Shown: positions 34,816 to 45,759, counted from the stretch's first letter. The stretch: DNA of 64,000 nucleotides from Isoetes taiwanensis (GCA_021234155.1 JAJEKV010000016.1:2048001-2112000); one strand, 5' to 3'. Notes: a model not told the origin generated them from the sequence alone. A program made the numbers and translations.

Positions 34816-35150
34816 AATGCCTAGCTTGAGACCAAAACAAAAAAAAATATACCTGAGCCTTGAAGGGCGCTGGTAGCCTCCATTTTTGCCTCGAACTCCA
34901 GGCGCTAGAGAGACAATGAATGTGGAGGCTCCAAGACGCAAGAAACCCCGGCGGCCGAAAGTGCTTGTCAAACATCATCCAAAAAGGTACTTTGGATCAA
35001 TGGCGATGGTGGCTGGGGCTGGTAGCTAGGAGAAGAAGGGCAAGGCCCCGAAAGTTGGCGGGTGTGATTTCAAATGACATGACCTCCAATAAATACTATT
35101 AGTCGATCTCCTCCACCGGTGGCCTCCCAACCGGTCCTTCGGCTAAGCCG
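34816..35150. other. Spacer between the two divergent genes; short frames of uncertain value
   Basis: A 37-codon plus-strand frame (34,916-35,029) encodes a very basic peptide beginning MNVEAPRRKKPRRPK; its reality is doubtful. On the minus strand an ATG at 34,881-34,883 opens a short exon-like frame (MEATSALQGS) followed at 34,852 by a good splice donor (CTCAG|GTATAT). It could be a first exon of the methyltransferase-like gene, but the link across the palindrome array cannot be shown from sequence alone. Confidence 0.35.
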
Positions 35151-35164
35151 GTCTTCGCCCGCCT

Positions 35165-35315
35165 TAAATTTTGAATTTCAAAAAAGCTCAAATTTTTGAA
35201 TTTCAAAAGCCGCTCAATTTTTGAATTTCAAAAGCCCGCTCGCCCAAATTTTGAATTTAAAATGCCCACCCGCCCAAATTTGAAAATTTGAACGCCCGCC
35301 CAAATTTGAATTTCG
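35165..35315. repeat. Minisatellite, AAATTTTGAATTTCAAAA units
   Basis: Five or six copies of a 25-30 bp unit alternating an A/T palindrome (TTTTGAATTTCAAAA) with GCCCGCTCGCCC. It directly precedes a TATA box and the first exon of the plus-strand gene. Confidence 0.85.
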
Positions 35316-35321
35316 TCCTCC

Positions 35322-35328
35322 TATAAAT
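35322..35328 (+). promoter_or_regulatory. TATA box upstream of the DUF7869-like gene
   Basis: TATAAAT in a CCTCC-TATAAAT-GC context, about 300 bp before the ATG at 35,622. The position suits a plant core promoter. Function is inferred. Confidence 0.4.
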
Positions 35329-35802
35329 GCATGTCTTCGTTGCCGGTCGTCCTCATAAATAAGGATGGTCCGACAACGACGTCGACATTGCCATATTAGG
35401 CATTTTCGTCTCCGCATTGTTGTATTGGCTGCCGCTCGCTTGCGTGCTCATCTTTTCAGGCGCTTTGGTAGATCTTTTGTAAGGCATATGCGTGATATTC
35501 GGCGAATACTCACTGGCAGGCGCTAGCAAGATCGGATCTTTAAGCACCCAGTGATTTTAGCATTTTTAGTTGTAGTTCTTTAGAGCCATTCCAATCTTTT
35601 GCTTCAACAGTTTGCATTGAAATGGACCTGAGCAACATCAAGTAAGTCCACTGCAGTTAGGGAATTTGCTATATGTCGTCTCAAAAATCTATTCCAAATC
35701 TTAACATTTCATGACCTGGCTGCATGCTGTTCACCTGAAGCCAAAGTTACCAGGCTTTTGCTATTGCTGCTAAATTGCGCCAAGGTACCATTTGTGGAAT
35801 GT

Positions 35803-36045
35803 TAATGGGGTGCTGTTGTTATGTATATCTCTCATATTGACAAGTGCTTATTAATATGAGCAAGAATGCATAACATAGGCACCTCATTCATATCCTTCAA
35901 TGGCGGATGGTGCAATTTGTACCAATATTGGGTCTTATGGCAGTTTTACATTTAGAGGATGTTAATGGGGGTCCCTTGTTATGCATACCTGCTCTATTGG
36001 CACATGTTTACCAATATGAGCAAGAATGCATAACATAGGCACCTC
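35803..36045. repeat. Two direct copies of an ~85-bp unit in the intron
   Basis: GTTAATGGGGTGCTGTTGTT...AATGCATAACATAGGCACCTCA at 35,803-35,886 is repeated at 35,960-36,045 with about 85 percent identity. The second copy is interrupted just at its right end by the MITE at 36,051. Confidence 0.8.
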
Positions 36046-36050
36046 AAAAA

Positions 36051-36310
36051 CCCGGGGGGTGCACACAGAAAAAATCGTACAAAACATGTGCGTGTACGGT
36101 AGGGGGTTTTTTTGGGGCCAAAACCGTACCGTATAAGTATGGGAGGGGAATTTTTTTGCTTTAATTCCGTATATATTTGTAAGGAAATATGGTAGGGGTA
36201 TATGAAATATAAGGGATATTTTTGTAGGAAAGTCCCGTATAAGGGATAATTTCTCTTGACCCTATGCACGCACATGCCATATAGACTTCACATTGTGTGC
36301 ACCCCCCGGG
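36051..36310. mobile_element. 260-bp MITE, 17-bp TIRs, 8-bp target duplication
   Basis: The left TIR CCCGGGGGGTGCACACA (36,051-36,067) is matched exactly by TGTGTGCACCCCCCGGG (36,294-36,310). The flanks are CTCAAAAA at 36,043-36,050 and again at 36,311-36,318, a perfect 8-bp target duplication. An 8-bp duplication points to the hAT superfamily. The element lies within the intron of the DUF7869-like gene. Confidence 0.92.
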
Positions 36311-36344
36311 CTCAAAAATATTCTGTAGGAAAATGCTCATGCCA

Positions 36345-36785
36345 CTATAAGCCCAATTGTCCATATGGCGCCATGGCGCCATTTGCTTCTAAATGGCTGT
36401 TTGAATCATAAAGGCGCGATGGCGCCATTCGGTGGCTCAAGCCATTAAATGGCGCTACGCGCCATTGAGATTCAAACAGCCATTTAGAAACAAATGGCGC
36501 CATGGCACCATTTTGAGCCACCAAACGGCACCATGGCGCCTTTATGTTCCAAACACCCATTTAGCCACAACATGGATGTAAATGACGCCGTGGTGCCATT
36601 TGGTCGCTGATGTTCCCACCCCGGGGTGTCAACTCAAGCAACTATCTGTAAATGGCGCCATGGCACCTTTGGTTGCCAATACATAATTGTATAGGTATAA
36701 ATGGCGCCATGGCGCCTTTACCTTCCAAAAAATCCCAGAAAAGACAAAAAATTCTATAATATGGCGCCATTTTTGTCTTCTTTCT
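36345..36785. repeat. Cluster of ATGGCGCCATGGCGCC palindromes in the intron
   Basis: About eight copies of TGGCGCCATGGCGCCA or close variants (for example about 36,366-36,382, 36,448-36,464, 36,496-36,512, 36,531-36,542, 36,652-36,667, 36,702-36,718), several flanked by AAATGGCTGTTTGAATC or its inverse. Same motif core as the 32.3-34.8 kb array. Confidence 0.85.
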
Positions 36786-39539
36786 TTTGGCATTTTTCTT
36801 GATTTGATATGTTGTTCTGATTTGTTTTTGTGTTAAATGCAGGTTCCAGTTTCCTCTATACAACTTATTCGTTGGGAGGACAATTATTGCTAGGGGCCAC
36901 CTTTTGAAAAGAACAACTCTTCATGGCAAGGATGTGCACCCCATGGCAATAGAAGTGACAGAATCTGTGGTTCCCGCCACTGACCTGCCAGTCCCTTGGG
37001 GGTGGCAGATACATTGAACAAGCAGTAGGAACATTTATTGAGTGGCCAAAAAGGGATATAAAACCTGTTGAGTGCCCTTCAAGTGAAGATACGTCTTCGG
37101 GAACATCCCTTCATTTGCCATCTTCAGAGGATTCATCTAGCAGCCCACCATCTGTTAGTAGCCCGCCAGACATCAGCTTCATTACCCACTTTGGTGAATC
37201 AAGCAACACTGCAACAACAGAGGAGGATGAGACAGTAGAGGAGATTGGAGCAGAGGAGAAACTAGATGCCCATCTTGGCCTCAAGATGTTCAAGCTTGAA
37301 GTTGAGGCAGTCAACTATTCCAAAAAAGATCTACTTGGTTTGCCGTGCTACTCTTCATTCCTGCATCGGGTCTAAATATTCGGAAGCAAACTTGGTCTTT
37401 AGTGATCCTCAGGATGCTATAGACGATGAATTTCTTTGGGGGGTATCAAGGGTCGGTCTTACAGTGGGTAAGATAATGGATCCAACTGGGAACCAAAATA
37501 TGAGATCATGTCATGCTTGTGCAGAGAGGCTGCCTACTGCAAATTTAATATCTTGGGAGAGTTGTGATGTTTTGCTTAGTGATGGTAGGACAATTTCACA
37601 ACATTTACAAGCTCGAGCTGCACTTGAAGAGGATGATTTAGGAGGTGAATGTCTGGAAGCTGATGTTGAGAAGCAATTCAAGAGAAAAAGGAAATATACA
37701 TATGTGAAGAGGATCGGGAGGGAACCAAGGGGGATAGCAAGGAGGAGAGGATGTGTTCTTCCAAGTTAATCAAGAGTGCTCTAAAATCAACATGCTACAA
37801 GGAAGATTGTATCAAAAAACCGAGCCAAGAACAAGTATGTGCCTTAAGAAAAGAATTTTATTCTCAATCAAGTAGTGCAATGAATTACGCTTGTTTTTGA
37901 TGTGTTGAGTGTAACTTATACAGGGCAGTCGGAGGCAAAAGTTGTGGTCTTTGTAGTGGAATGCTGTCAATTCGCATGGCGCACGGCTTTAAAAGTTGCT
38001 CAATCTATGTTTTATAATTGGAGGAAGAGGTTCGAGTTAGGTGGAAAACAGGCAGAGCATGGTAATACAAGCTCTAAGAAGCCTAGATCTGTGACACTAG
38101 CTACAGAAAGTGTGCTTGATACCTTCATTAGTGAGAATGCGGAGAGCATTCCATATAGAAGCAAAAATGGAAAGGATGATATAAGGGAGAATGTTCGCAA
38201 ACTTCCTTCCATCCTTCATAAAAGAGCATACATAAGGAAGTGGGTGCCGTGGTGGAAGAATTGACAGGAAAGAGTGTAACCTTGCCCTCTTTTTACAATA
38301 TTTGGAAGAAAGAGTTTCAGACGTTAGCATAGCAAAAAATATAGCATTCTCCAAGTGTAACGTATGTGTTGTCATCAAGCAAAAATTGGAAAGAACAAAA
38401 GACACAAGGGAGAGGCACAACCTCTCAATTCAACGACGGGCACATATGTTGGAACAACGTTCCTGTAGGAGTCAATATTGGCATTGGCATGCATTATCAC
38501 ATCGTTCACCAGAAAATCACCTTTGCATAATACATGACAAGATGGATCGGGTCAAAACACTCACACCAAGAAGTCATCATCTCGCAAAGTCTGTTTGGAG
38601 AGGGGATCGCTTAAAGAGCAGCTTGACGGCGCATTGACACATGGTCATGGTGGACGGGCTTATGGTCATTTCTCTCTTGATCTTTGGAAAGATGACTCAA
38701 ACTTTCATGTTGGATCACTTTCTAGGATCCTACACTATCTTGAGTTGCTGGACGAAGACAAGTGTGGTGATCTAAAGAACTACAGATTGCAAATTGATGC
38801 AAGCCGTAAAAGACACTCGACCACTGCAGCATAAGCTGGCGCAGATACAAGAGATGATGCCTTCATCTTCTAGTGCCAACTTAGAAGGTTTCAATCCTCT
38901 TCCTCGAAATCTCTACTTGCAGTTGGATAATGCATCAGGTCAAAATAAAAATAGATATGTGTTCTCCTACCTCTCTTATTTGACATGGCTTAAGGTATTC
39001 GATGAGATTCAGGTTGGCTTCATGATGGTTGGGCACACTCATGACGATATCAATGCATTGTTTGGGAACTTTTCGACGTTAATGAGTTCATCGGATGCTC
39101 TAACTTTGTCTGAGTTGCTTTACTTGTTTAGCAAGTGCAATGCAAAGATTCCTATTCCATATTTTGTGGATGAGGTTCCAGATTGGAAAGGCTTTGTCAA
39201 AGGATATATCCCTGATAAAGACCAACGTCTAACAGGCCATACCGACCCATTACTAGTCCGATTTAAAATGGATGGGAAATAGCCCATTATGCAATATAAG
39301 ATGTGGCCAACCCATAAATAGTAGATTCCAGAAAAAGGAATAAGAATGTGGAAGGAGGATGAAAATGGTGAGCCAACATTACCAATAAGGGTGCCTAAAA
39401 ATATCCCTCCAACGAAGACATTAAAAGATCTCCCTGGCCTGGCAGACAGCGTCAGCAAGTACATAGCATTATGGAACTCCTTCTGCAAAAATCAAGAAGA
39501 GAGTGTGTTTGCTGTTGGATAGGCATATTCACCCCTTAT

Positions 39540-39810
39540 TCCTTAATCTACACCGTACACAAAGTTCCTCGTTTGTGGGGTATGGATGTACAGAATTTGT
39601 TGTACTGTATAACAAGATTTGCAAAATACTATAAGATTTAAGACAATGTACTATATGGTGTTGATTTTGTACGTACAAAACATAATTATAAGGGCTCTCG
39701 CTGCCCTACGTCACCCCCCCGTGTGAATATGCACTCAAACCAAAGGGGGTTTAAGGGGGATTTTAATTTAAATGTGTTGGACCCAATGGTTTGTGTTAAT
39801 TAATGTTAAT
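39540..39810. other. Region downstream of the DUF7869-like gene
   Basis: AT-rich, with a small perfect palindrome TTTTGTACGTACAAAA (about 39,676-39,691) and a run of C at about 39,713-39,720. No gene. No clear terminal inverted repeat pairing with the 28.6-kb side was found. Confidence 0.4.
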
Positions 39811-40180
39811 GATAGATAGATAGATAGATAGATACATTATTGTCCCTTGTGCCCTGAGGCCCGTGGACTTATGTAGCATGGGCGAGCTCCACGATGGGTG
39901 CTACTAGCATCATCTTTGGTTTGTTTGTAGCCTTTTTCGAGAAGGCTTCACTTTTCCTATTATCACAGGCACCCGCTTTTGGATCGGCTTCAAGGCGTTG
40001 CCACAATAGTCGTCGTTATCAATCAGCTTTTAGCGAACAATTTGTGTGGGGTTTTGAGCCGCTTTTGTGCGAGTTCATATTACAAACCCTCTTTCCACTA
40101 TGACTTGACAGTTTACATTAGTGACGCCGATTACTATCGAGTTAAAAACCCCGCCTGAAGGGTTTGAGAAAAACCTTAAT
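39811..40180 (-). mobile_element. Retroposon 3' region with (TATC)n tail, minus strand
   Basis: A GATA run at 39,811-39,834 marks the left edge, as in the SINE at 7,498. At about 40,137-40,172 the minus strand reads AAGGTTTTTCTCAAACCC and GGCGGGGTTTTTAACTC. This matches the SINE body at about 62,937-62,976 (AAGGTTTTTCCC..., GGCGGGGGTTTTTTAATCC). The tRNA head is absent or unrecognisable. Confidence 0.5.
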
Positions 40181-41030
40181 AGTAATGGGCTCACTAATGC
40201 ATAGTATTATATATCGGATCCGTTTTTCATTACGGAGTTTTGGATTTTTCCCGCCATTATTGTTTGGCTGCAAAAAACCTTAAACTAAAGCGATTAGTGC
40301 GATTAGGCTCAATCCGAGCTATGAATATGTAGTAATTCTTGTCAACATAACATCACGTGTCCAAAGGTCGTGTTTATAAACCATCTTGAAATATTCTAAC
40401 TACACCATGTTAACATAATCCCCAGCTTATGTAGTCACTGCCTAATAATTCAGTGTAAAGCGTCTTAAGAAACTTCCCAATTTCATACATAGCATGCATA
40501 TACTATGTTGATAGAATTGATTTATTGTGCAAAAGAAACCGTCCAATTTCATAGCTTATAACAAACCAATCTATATTTATACCTAATGATGATAAAAGAA
40601 TGAGAAGATCAATCATCGGATTATGCGAGATAATGGTATCACCCTTCCCTTGTTTTTGTGTTACCAGTTATTCAATTCAAATGAAAAAACCTGATTAGAT
40701 GAACATCCTCATGTTCGAGTTTTTGAAGGCCTGCAGCATAATTGATTGTGCTATTCTCTGTTCCACTTTGTTGGACATTCTGCAGTTGGCAAAACTTCTT
40801 GTAGAGTCCCAAACATGGTTTTGATTATTCTATAGATGTCTTCACATAATCTGCAACACATCCTCAAGCACTTGATGTAAGAGCACTTGTAAGCTATTAT
40901 TTATTAAAGCCTTTAGGCTCTCCTTGATCATTTTGGTGATCAGGAACCGGTTGGAGGGTCGTGCCCTCGCTATCACGGCCTACGGCGGAGTTAGACCCCT
41001 CGGTCCGTGGCGTATCCGAGTCTCCTTTTT
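40181..41030. other. Intergenic region, no gene recognised
   Basis: AT-rich with no domain-bearing frame. At 40,936-41,015 there is a diverged partial copy of the sequence that starts the 556-bp tandem duplication (CCGGTTGGAGGGTCGTGCCC, CTCGCTATCACGGCC). Confidence 0.5.
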
Positions 41031-41031
41031 G

Positions 41032-42130
41032 ACTACAAATACCACACTTATATACATATGCATTGTGTCTTTTCATCTTGGCTCTTATTCTATGGCGAGG
41101 GGAGTTTATAGTGGTCGGATTACCGGTTGGTGGGTCCGACCCTCGCTATCACGGTGTCTACGGAGGTGAGCCTCTGTCCGTAACTTATTCGTCCACCTTT
41201 TACTCAAATGCATTTGCCTTCCCTATGCAGCCCCTAGCCTCTGTGTATTCCCTAATTTGTTGCTGAATATAAACTAGAAATATTTGATCTCTTTTATAAA
41301 CTTAAGAGCTAAAAGACATCTCAAAGCGGAGAAAAAGTAGAGAGCAAATTAGAGTGACTAACATGCGAGAAAATGTCTTTACTAAATGCAATGTCTTGAA
41401 ATCAAAATATATGCTACCCCAAGCTAACAATTTGGTCATTGCCTTGATTCAAAATGAAGCAGAAAACTTATACGGAAGTCGTTGGTTTCGTGTGCAAAGT
41501 TTGAGGCGAGTTTGAGCTGAACCGTCTTTCCCAGACGGGCCAATCTCTGAAAAGCTTAAGCACCCTTTGGATATACATATGCACAATACCACAAATACCA
41601 CACTTATATACATATGCATTGTGTCTTTTCATCTTTGGATCTTATTCTATGGCGGGGAGTTTATGGTGGTGGGATTACCGGTTGGTGGGTCTAGCCCTCG
41701 CTATCACAGTGTATGCGGATTTTGAAGCCTCTCGTCCGTAACTTATTCCATCCACCTTTTACTCAAATGCATTTGCCTTGCCTATACAGCCCCTAGCCTC
41801 TCTGTATTTCCTAATTTGTTGCTGAATATAAACTAGAAATATTTGATCTCTTTTATAAACTTAAGAGCTAAAAAGAAATCTCAAAGCGAGGAGAAAAGTA
41901 GAGAGCAAATTAGAGTGACTAACATGCCAGAAAATGTCTTTACTAAATGCAATGTCTTGAAATCAAAATATATGCTATCCCAAGCTAACAGAATTGGTCA
42001 TTGCCTTGATTCAAAATGAAACAGAAAACTTATCTGGAAGTCGTTCGTTCGTGTGCAAAGTTTCAGAAGCCGAAGTTTCAGAGCTGAATCGTCTTTCCCA
42101 ACAGGCCAATCTCTGAAAATATTAAGCACC
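41032..42130. repeat. Tandem duplication, two copies of ~556 bp
   Basis: CAAATACCACACTTATATAC begins copy 1 at 41,036 and copy 2 at 41,592. The copies agree through TCTTTCCCA(G/A)ACGGGCCAATCT-like sequence ending at about 41,566 and 42,130, with small indels. No intact frame persists in both. Confidence 0.92.
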
Positions 42131-42137
42131 ACTGGAT

Positions 42138-42535
42138 GAAGTGCTCAAAGAGCTTTCCAACAAGCCCAAACACACCCAAAGCCGCCACGGAATCTGAAGT
42201 TATGGCCAAAAGAAAACTGCAGCCAAACCCTAGCACCGCCAAAAGAGGGCCGGGACTGTCAGGTGGATTCCGTCAACTAAAACAGAGGAAACACCATACA
42301 AATCATACATCGACGGAAAGCTCGTTCGATAAGCTTTCCAACGAGCCCAAGAACACTTGAATCTGACACCGGAATCCCGAGTTATGAGCAAAAGAGCAGG
42401 GCTGAAATCCTAAGCGCCTGATGAGCGCCTGATGACCGTTTTATGTTCTTCACTTCGTTTAACATTATATGATAGTTATGTGTTGGTTGTTATACTAAAA
42501 AAAAATTTGGGCCCTTCGGGCCCTAACAAAAACAA
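42138..42535. repeat. Short dispersed repeat and a GGGCCC hairpin
   Basis: AAGCTTTCCAACGAGCCCAA near 42,330 repeats AGAGCTTTCCAACAAGCCCA near 42,149; both are followed by GGAATC...AGTTATG. At about 42,508-42,525 GGGCCCTTCGGGCCC forms a stable hairpin preceded by an A-run, resembling a small retroposon end. Confidence 0.6.
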
Positions 42536-42868
42536 ACATAGGTAAACTTTAAGGACCTATATATTAATTACTAAGAAGCTTGGATATTCTAGTTGAACAC
42601 ATGTATAAGAGGGCATGGTTCATGCTAGAACTTGGATTAGTTTCAAGAGGAACATGCAATTTGTCCAAATATAAAGATAGCAAGAATATATTTAACATTG
42701 AGCTATGAGTGTATGACAAAATATTGGTTAACATATCTTTTGAAAAGCCTCCAAATGTTCTTTATAGTCGCACCTAGATTTGTTTGAAAACTCCTATGAT
42801 CTTCTTTCTAAAAGCATGAAATAATCTGTGCCTTTCCAACGTGCAAATACGTAACCTTCACTTTCTAA

Positions 42869-43000
42869 TGTCCATGCATATGCATATGTTACCATCAGGG
42901 TCAGGATAAAAATGATGGACAACCTCCCAATATGTGTCCATGCATATGCATATGTTACCATCAGGGTCAGAATACAAATGATGGACAGCCTCCCAACATG
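42869..43000. repeat. Tandem duplication of 66 bp
   Basis: TGTCCATGCATATGCATATG at 42,869 repeats at 42,935; the copies differ at three positions. It abuts the 3' end of the ABCB pseudogene and accounts for the repeated protein segment in the minus-strand frame there. Confidence 0.95.
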
Positions 43001-43029
43001 TGAATCATAACCGGATAGCAAGATTAAAC

Positions 43030-43857
43030 TTTCATATTTTCAACCGTTACATCATCCATTTTGCATACATCTATTTCAGGAATTCTTTGAATGACTTCAA
43101 ACATCTTATAAGCGGCTGCTCGTCCAGCTGCAAATGCATGCAAGCAAGGGGAAGTTTGACCTAAAGCCCTGCCATGATCTTAACACTATTAGTTGAAGCC
43201 AACTTGGAATAGATGCTATAAGAGTTTTTGAAAGAGTTCTTACATGCCTCTTGTTAGAACTGCAAAAATAACATTCATTACAGTTCCATCAGAAAATCCC
43301 TCATTGAGGACTAGCTTTGATCCATACCAAAGAGCCAATGCATAGCTTGAAAATACTATCAACAATAAGAAACCCAAAGTCAGACCAGTAGCGATGCCTT
43401 GTTGTATACCAGCACTATAGGCCTTCTTCAAAGCTTTATCATAGTTTTCAACTCTTTTCTCCCAAGAAATGAAGCAACCTGTGAAGGTCAAATTATATGC
43501 TTTCAAGATCATCCTTAGCCATAAGCATATGATGAATTGAACTTCTGATTCGATTGCGGTAACAACTTGATCTGCAATTGACCCCATACGCATATGCGAC
43601 TTGTCCTCGGCTAGACATTTTCGTAATTACAACGCAGACATCATGGCTCCAGCGGTAACAATAAAGTGGCAACATAGAAAGCATAACAAGTGTAAGCTTC
43701 CATCCCGTGATAAAAGCAACAAGGAATCCACCCAAAAATGTTGTCATAAAATTTGAGTGAACTTTCCAACACGGAGCGAAAAAAATAGCAATGTTGAATG
43801 ACATAATCCTTAAAGTTTGCTTTTTGCACAATTGAAGTTTGTTCTCGCAGTCCATCT
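43030..43857 (-). pseudogene. ABCB (MDR/P-glycoprotein-type) transporter fragment
   Basis: The minus strand gives consecutive pieces of the first transmembrane domain of a plant ABCB exporter: FLGGFLVAFITGWKLTLVML and VVITKMSSRGQVAYAYG (about 43,590-43,760); then KKAYSAGIQQGIATGLTLGF, ALALWYGSKLVLNEGFS and VIFAVLTRGM (43,245-43,440). After a small intron comes [20 protein letters not shown] then [13 protein letters not shown] (about 43,050-43,170), the linker before the first nucleotide-binding domain. The frame then stops at about 43,030 and no Walker A or signature motif follows. An intact gene has about 1,250 residues; this is about 250 residues of broken frame. Confidence 0.85.
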
Positions 43858-45759
43858 AAAAGAAACCGATTCCTTATGTAGTCGTTCCTTGCCTTAGTCC
43901 GATGGGGCTCCTGAAAACCTAGAGTTCCAATGCGCTTGCATGTCCCCCTTGATTTTTTTTTGCTTTTTCTAATATTAATCTAATATTTGCGTATGCAAAA
44001 CCATGCCTGACGGTTAATCATTATCTCCTGCTCCATCCGATGCGGTTCTAGAAGCCTTAAGCTTGTCATTTCTAGTGATTTCTTTGTTTCCATGGAATGG
44101 AAGAGAGAAAGATAAGCATGGAGCTATAGATGAGAATGTTGTTCTATTTTTATGGCGATCCACTAGTCCTTTGAAGAAGTGGTGATTGAATCTCTTGAAC
44201 CTAAGCGATTGAAGCATTAGAATCACAAAATAAGGTGCAAAGTGTAGAGATTGGACAGATTGAAGAAGTTCTATCGATTCTTTGCTTGAAGAAACGAAAC
44301 AAAGCCATAAGCTTTGCATGCCGCCCCGCCCACCTTTCGGAAAAGAAGAGCCGGCGCACCAGCGCCACCGCAAGAAAAAAATGGGAGGGAAGGAATATGA
44401 AAGAGAAAGAAGAGAAGAAAGAAGGGTCAAAGCATGGAGGTGGGGACACTTTTTGTGTCGTGACACATGGTACTTAGGGGTGCTTTTGAGCTATTTTCTT
44501 TGTATTTTTAAAAAAATTTTTTTCTTTATTTTTTGATATTTTTTTCGTGAAACGCATCCATATTATTTGGAATACACAATTTCAGCTTCATCCAGTTATA
44601 GAAAAAAAAAGATAAAAATAAGTAAAATTTCCTGCATTAGGTGCTTGGGGGTGCTTGGCTGGCGAAAAATGCCCCCACTCCATGCTTTGACTGGCGGTAG
44701 CAGCTCCATTCCATTCGCCACCATAGCCATCTGTTTTACCATTTCTTGCCAAAGAAACAAATTTTTTTTGCCCTCCTTTACTTTCTTGCCACGCTATTTT
44801 TTGAAACCTAAACTAAAAAGCACACAAACAATAAAAGCCCCACAACCACACGATTTTCCCTTTTCTTTAAAATCAATGGCTAACAAATGGGTGCACTCTA
44901 GAAATACTGTTTAGTATGTCCATGTGAATACGCCCGTGAAATCATATGAAAACCATGCCAAAAAGCATATAAAATCACAAAAAAAACCCCTGTTATAATG
45001 CTACATATTGGTTGTATACAAGGCAAGAACCTCTACAAGCTGCCTTTACTCCAGAGGTCGATGAAGCCGCCCTGCTTGTAAAACCTTTGCCTTCTTATTG
45101 TGGACCAGCAGATGGGCATCCAAGTTACCTATAGATGAGTTCGATCCTCATGCACATGTTACGAAAGATATATATTTTTTATTTCGACATGGAGACGATG
45201 AAACTCCAATGTGGTTGAGCTATACAGAAGAAGATGCCATCTGGACCTAGAGTCTACCAAATATAGTCATATTTATGTATCATGGTGGATGCCTATTGGT
45301 CGTGACTATACATGTTGCTTAACACTAGAGTGGTCAGGTGATGGACCAGAAATGGTCCATTTGCAGTGTTCACTTTAAAATTCATATAAAATCAATGGTA
45401 CAAAATCTATTCGAACCCTTCCTAGGAGTTCATATATGGCAGTTATGGTCCACTAGAAAAATATCTAGAAATATATACACCTCTATTCTTGTAAGTTATG
45501 CTCTAGCAAACTCGGGGGGGTCAAGTACCAAAAGCTTCATGTTTACATAAAGTAAAACTGTGTCCGACAAAACGATTTTTTTTTCAAATTTTTTTTGATT
45601 ATCATGATATTTTTCTACGAGATAGAGAAAACAACACAAAACCACATGTCAATCCAAGTCTATGGAGAAAGATAGGGCCATTCAAACATGACGGGGTCAA
45701 AGCGCTACGCCTCTTGTAACCAATTATGGTTCTCGGCGATTGTAGTTTAAATACAACAA
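43858..45759. other. Intergenic region, no gene recognised
   Basis: Contains A/T homopolymer runs (about 43,950, 44,515-44,545, 45,575-45,600). Several overlapping frames near 44,014-44,536 on both strands are low-complexity Ser/Phe or Lys/Glu readings of a purine-rich stretch (44,370-44,440) and show no domain. Confidence 0.5.

Larger units (their letters stand above)
35622..39530 (+). pseudogene. DUF8039/DUF7869-like transposon protein gene, broken
   Basis: Exon 1 (35,622-35,641) encodes MDLSNIK up to a donor AA|GTAAGT. The next exon starts at 36,843 after TTAAATGCAG, and the join is in phase. Exon 2 carries VGRTIIARGHLL, LHGKDVHP and, after a one-base shift near 37,005, YIEQAVGTFIEWPKRDI, resembling DUF8039. 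An acidic Ser-rich stretch follows (37,110-37,260), then a CxxC (RSCHACAERL), a basic region and SKCNVCVVIKQK (about 38,350-38,390). A DUF7869-like core lies at 38,895-39,080 with LYLQLDNASGQNKNRY and VGHTHDDINALF, including the conserved LDN and HTH-DI positions. At least five frameshifts separate these blocks. The family occurs in mobile elements and probably has an RNase H-like fold; I cannot say which transposon superfamily. Confidence 0.6.

Noticed and set aside
44014-44536. Several overlapping frames of 80-150 codons on both strands
   Set aside because: Low-complexity readings of a purine-rich stretch; no conserved motif and no splice or promoter support.
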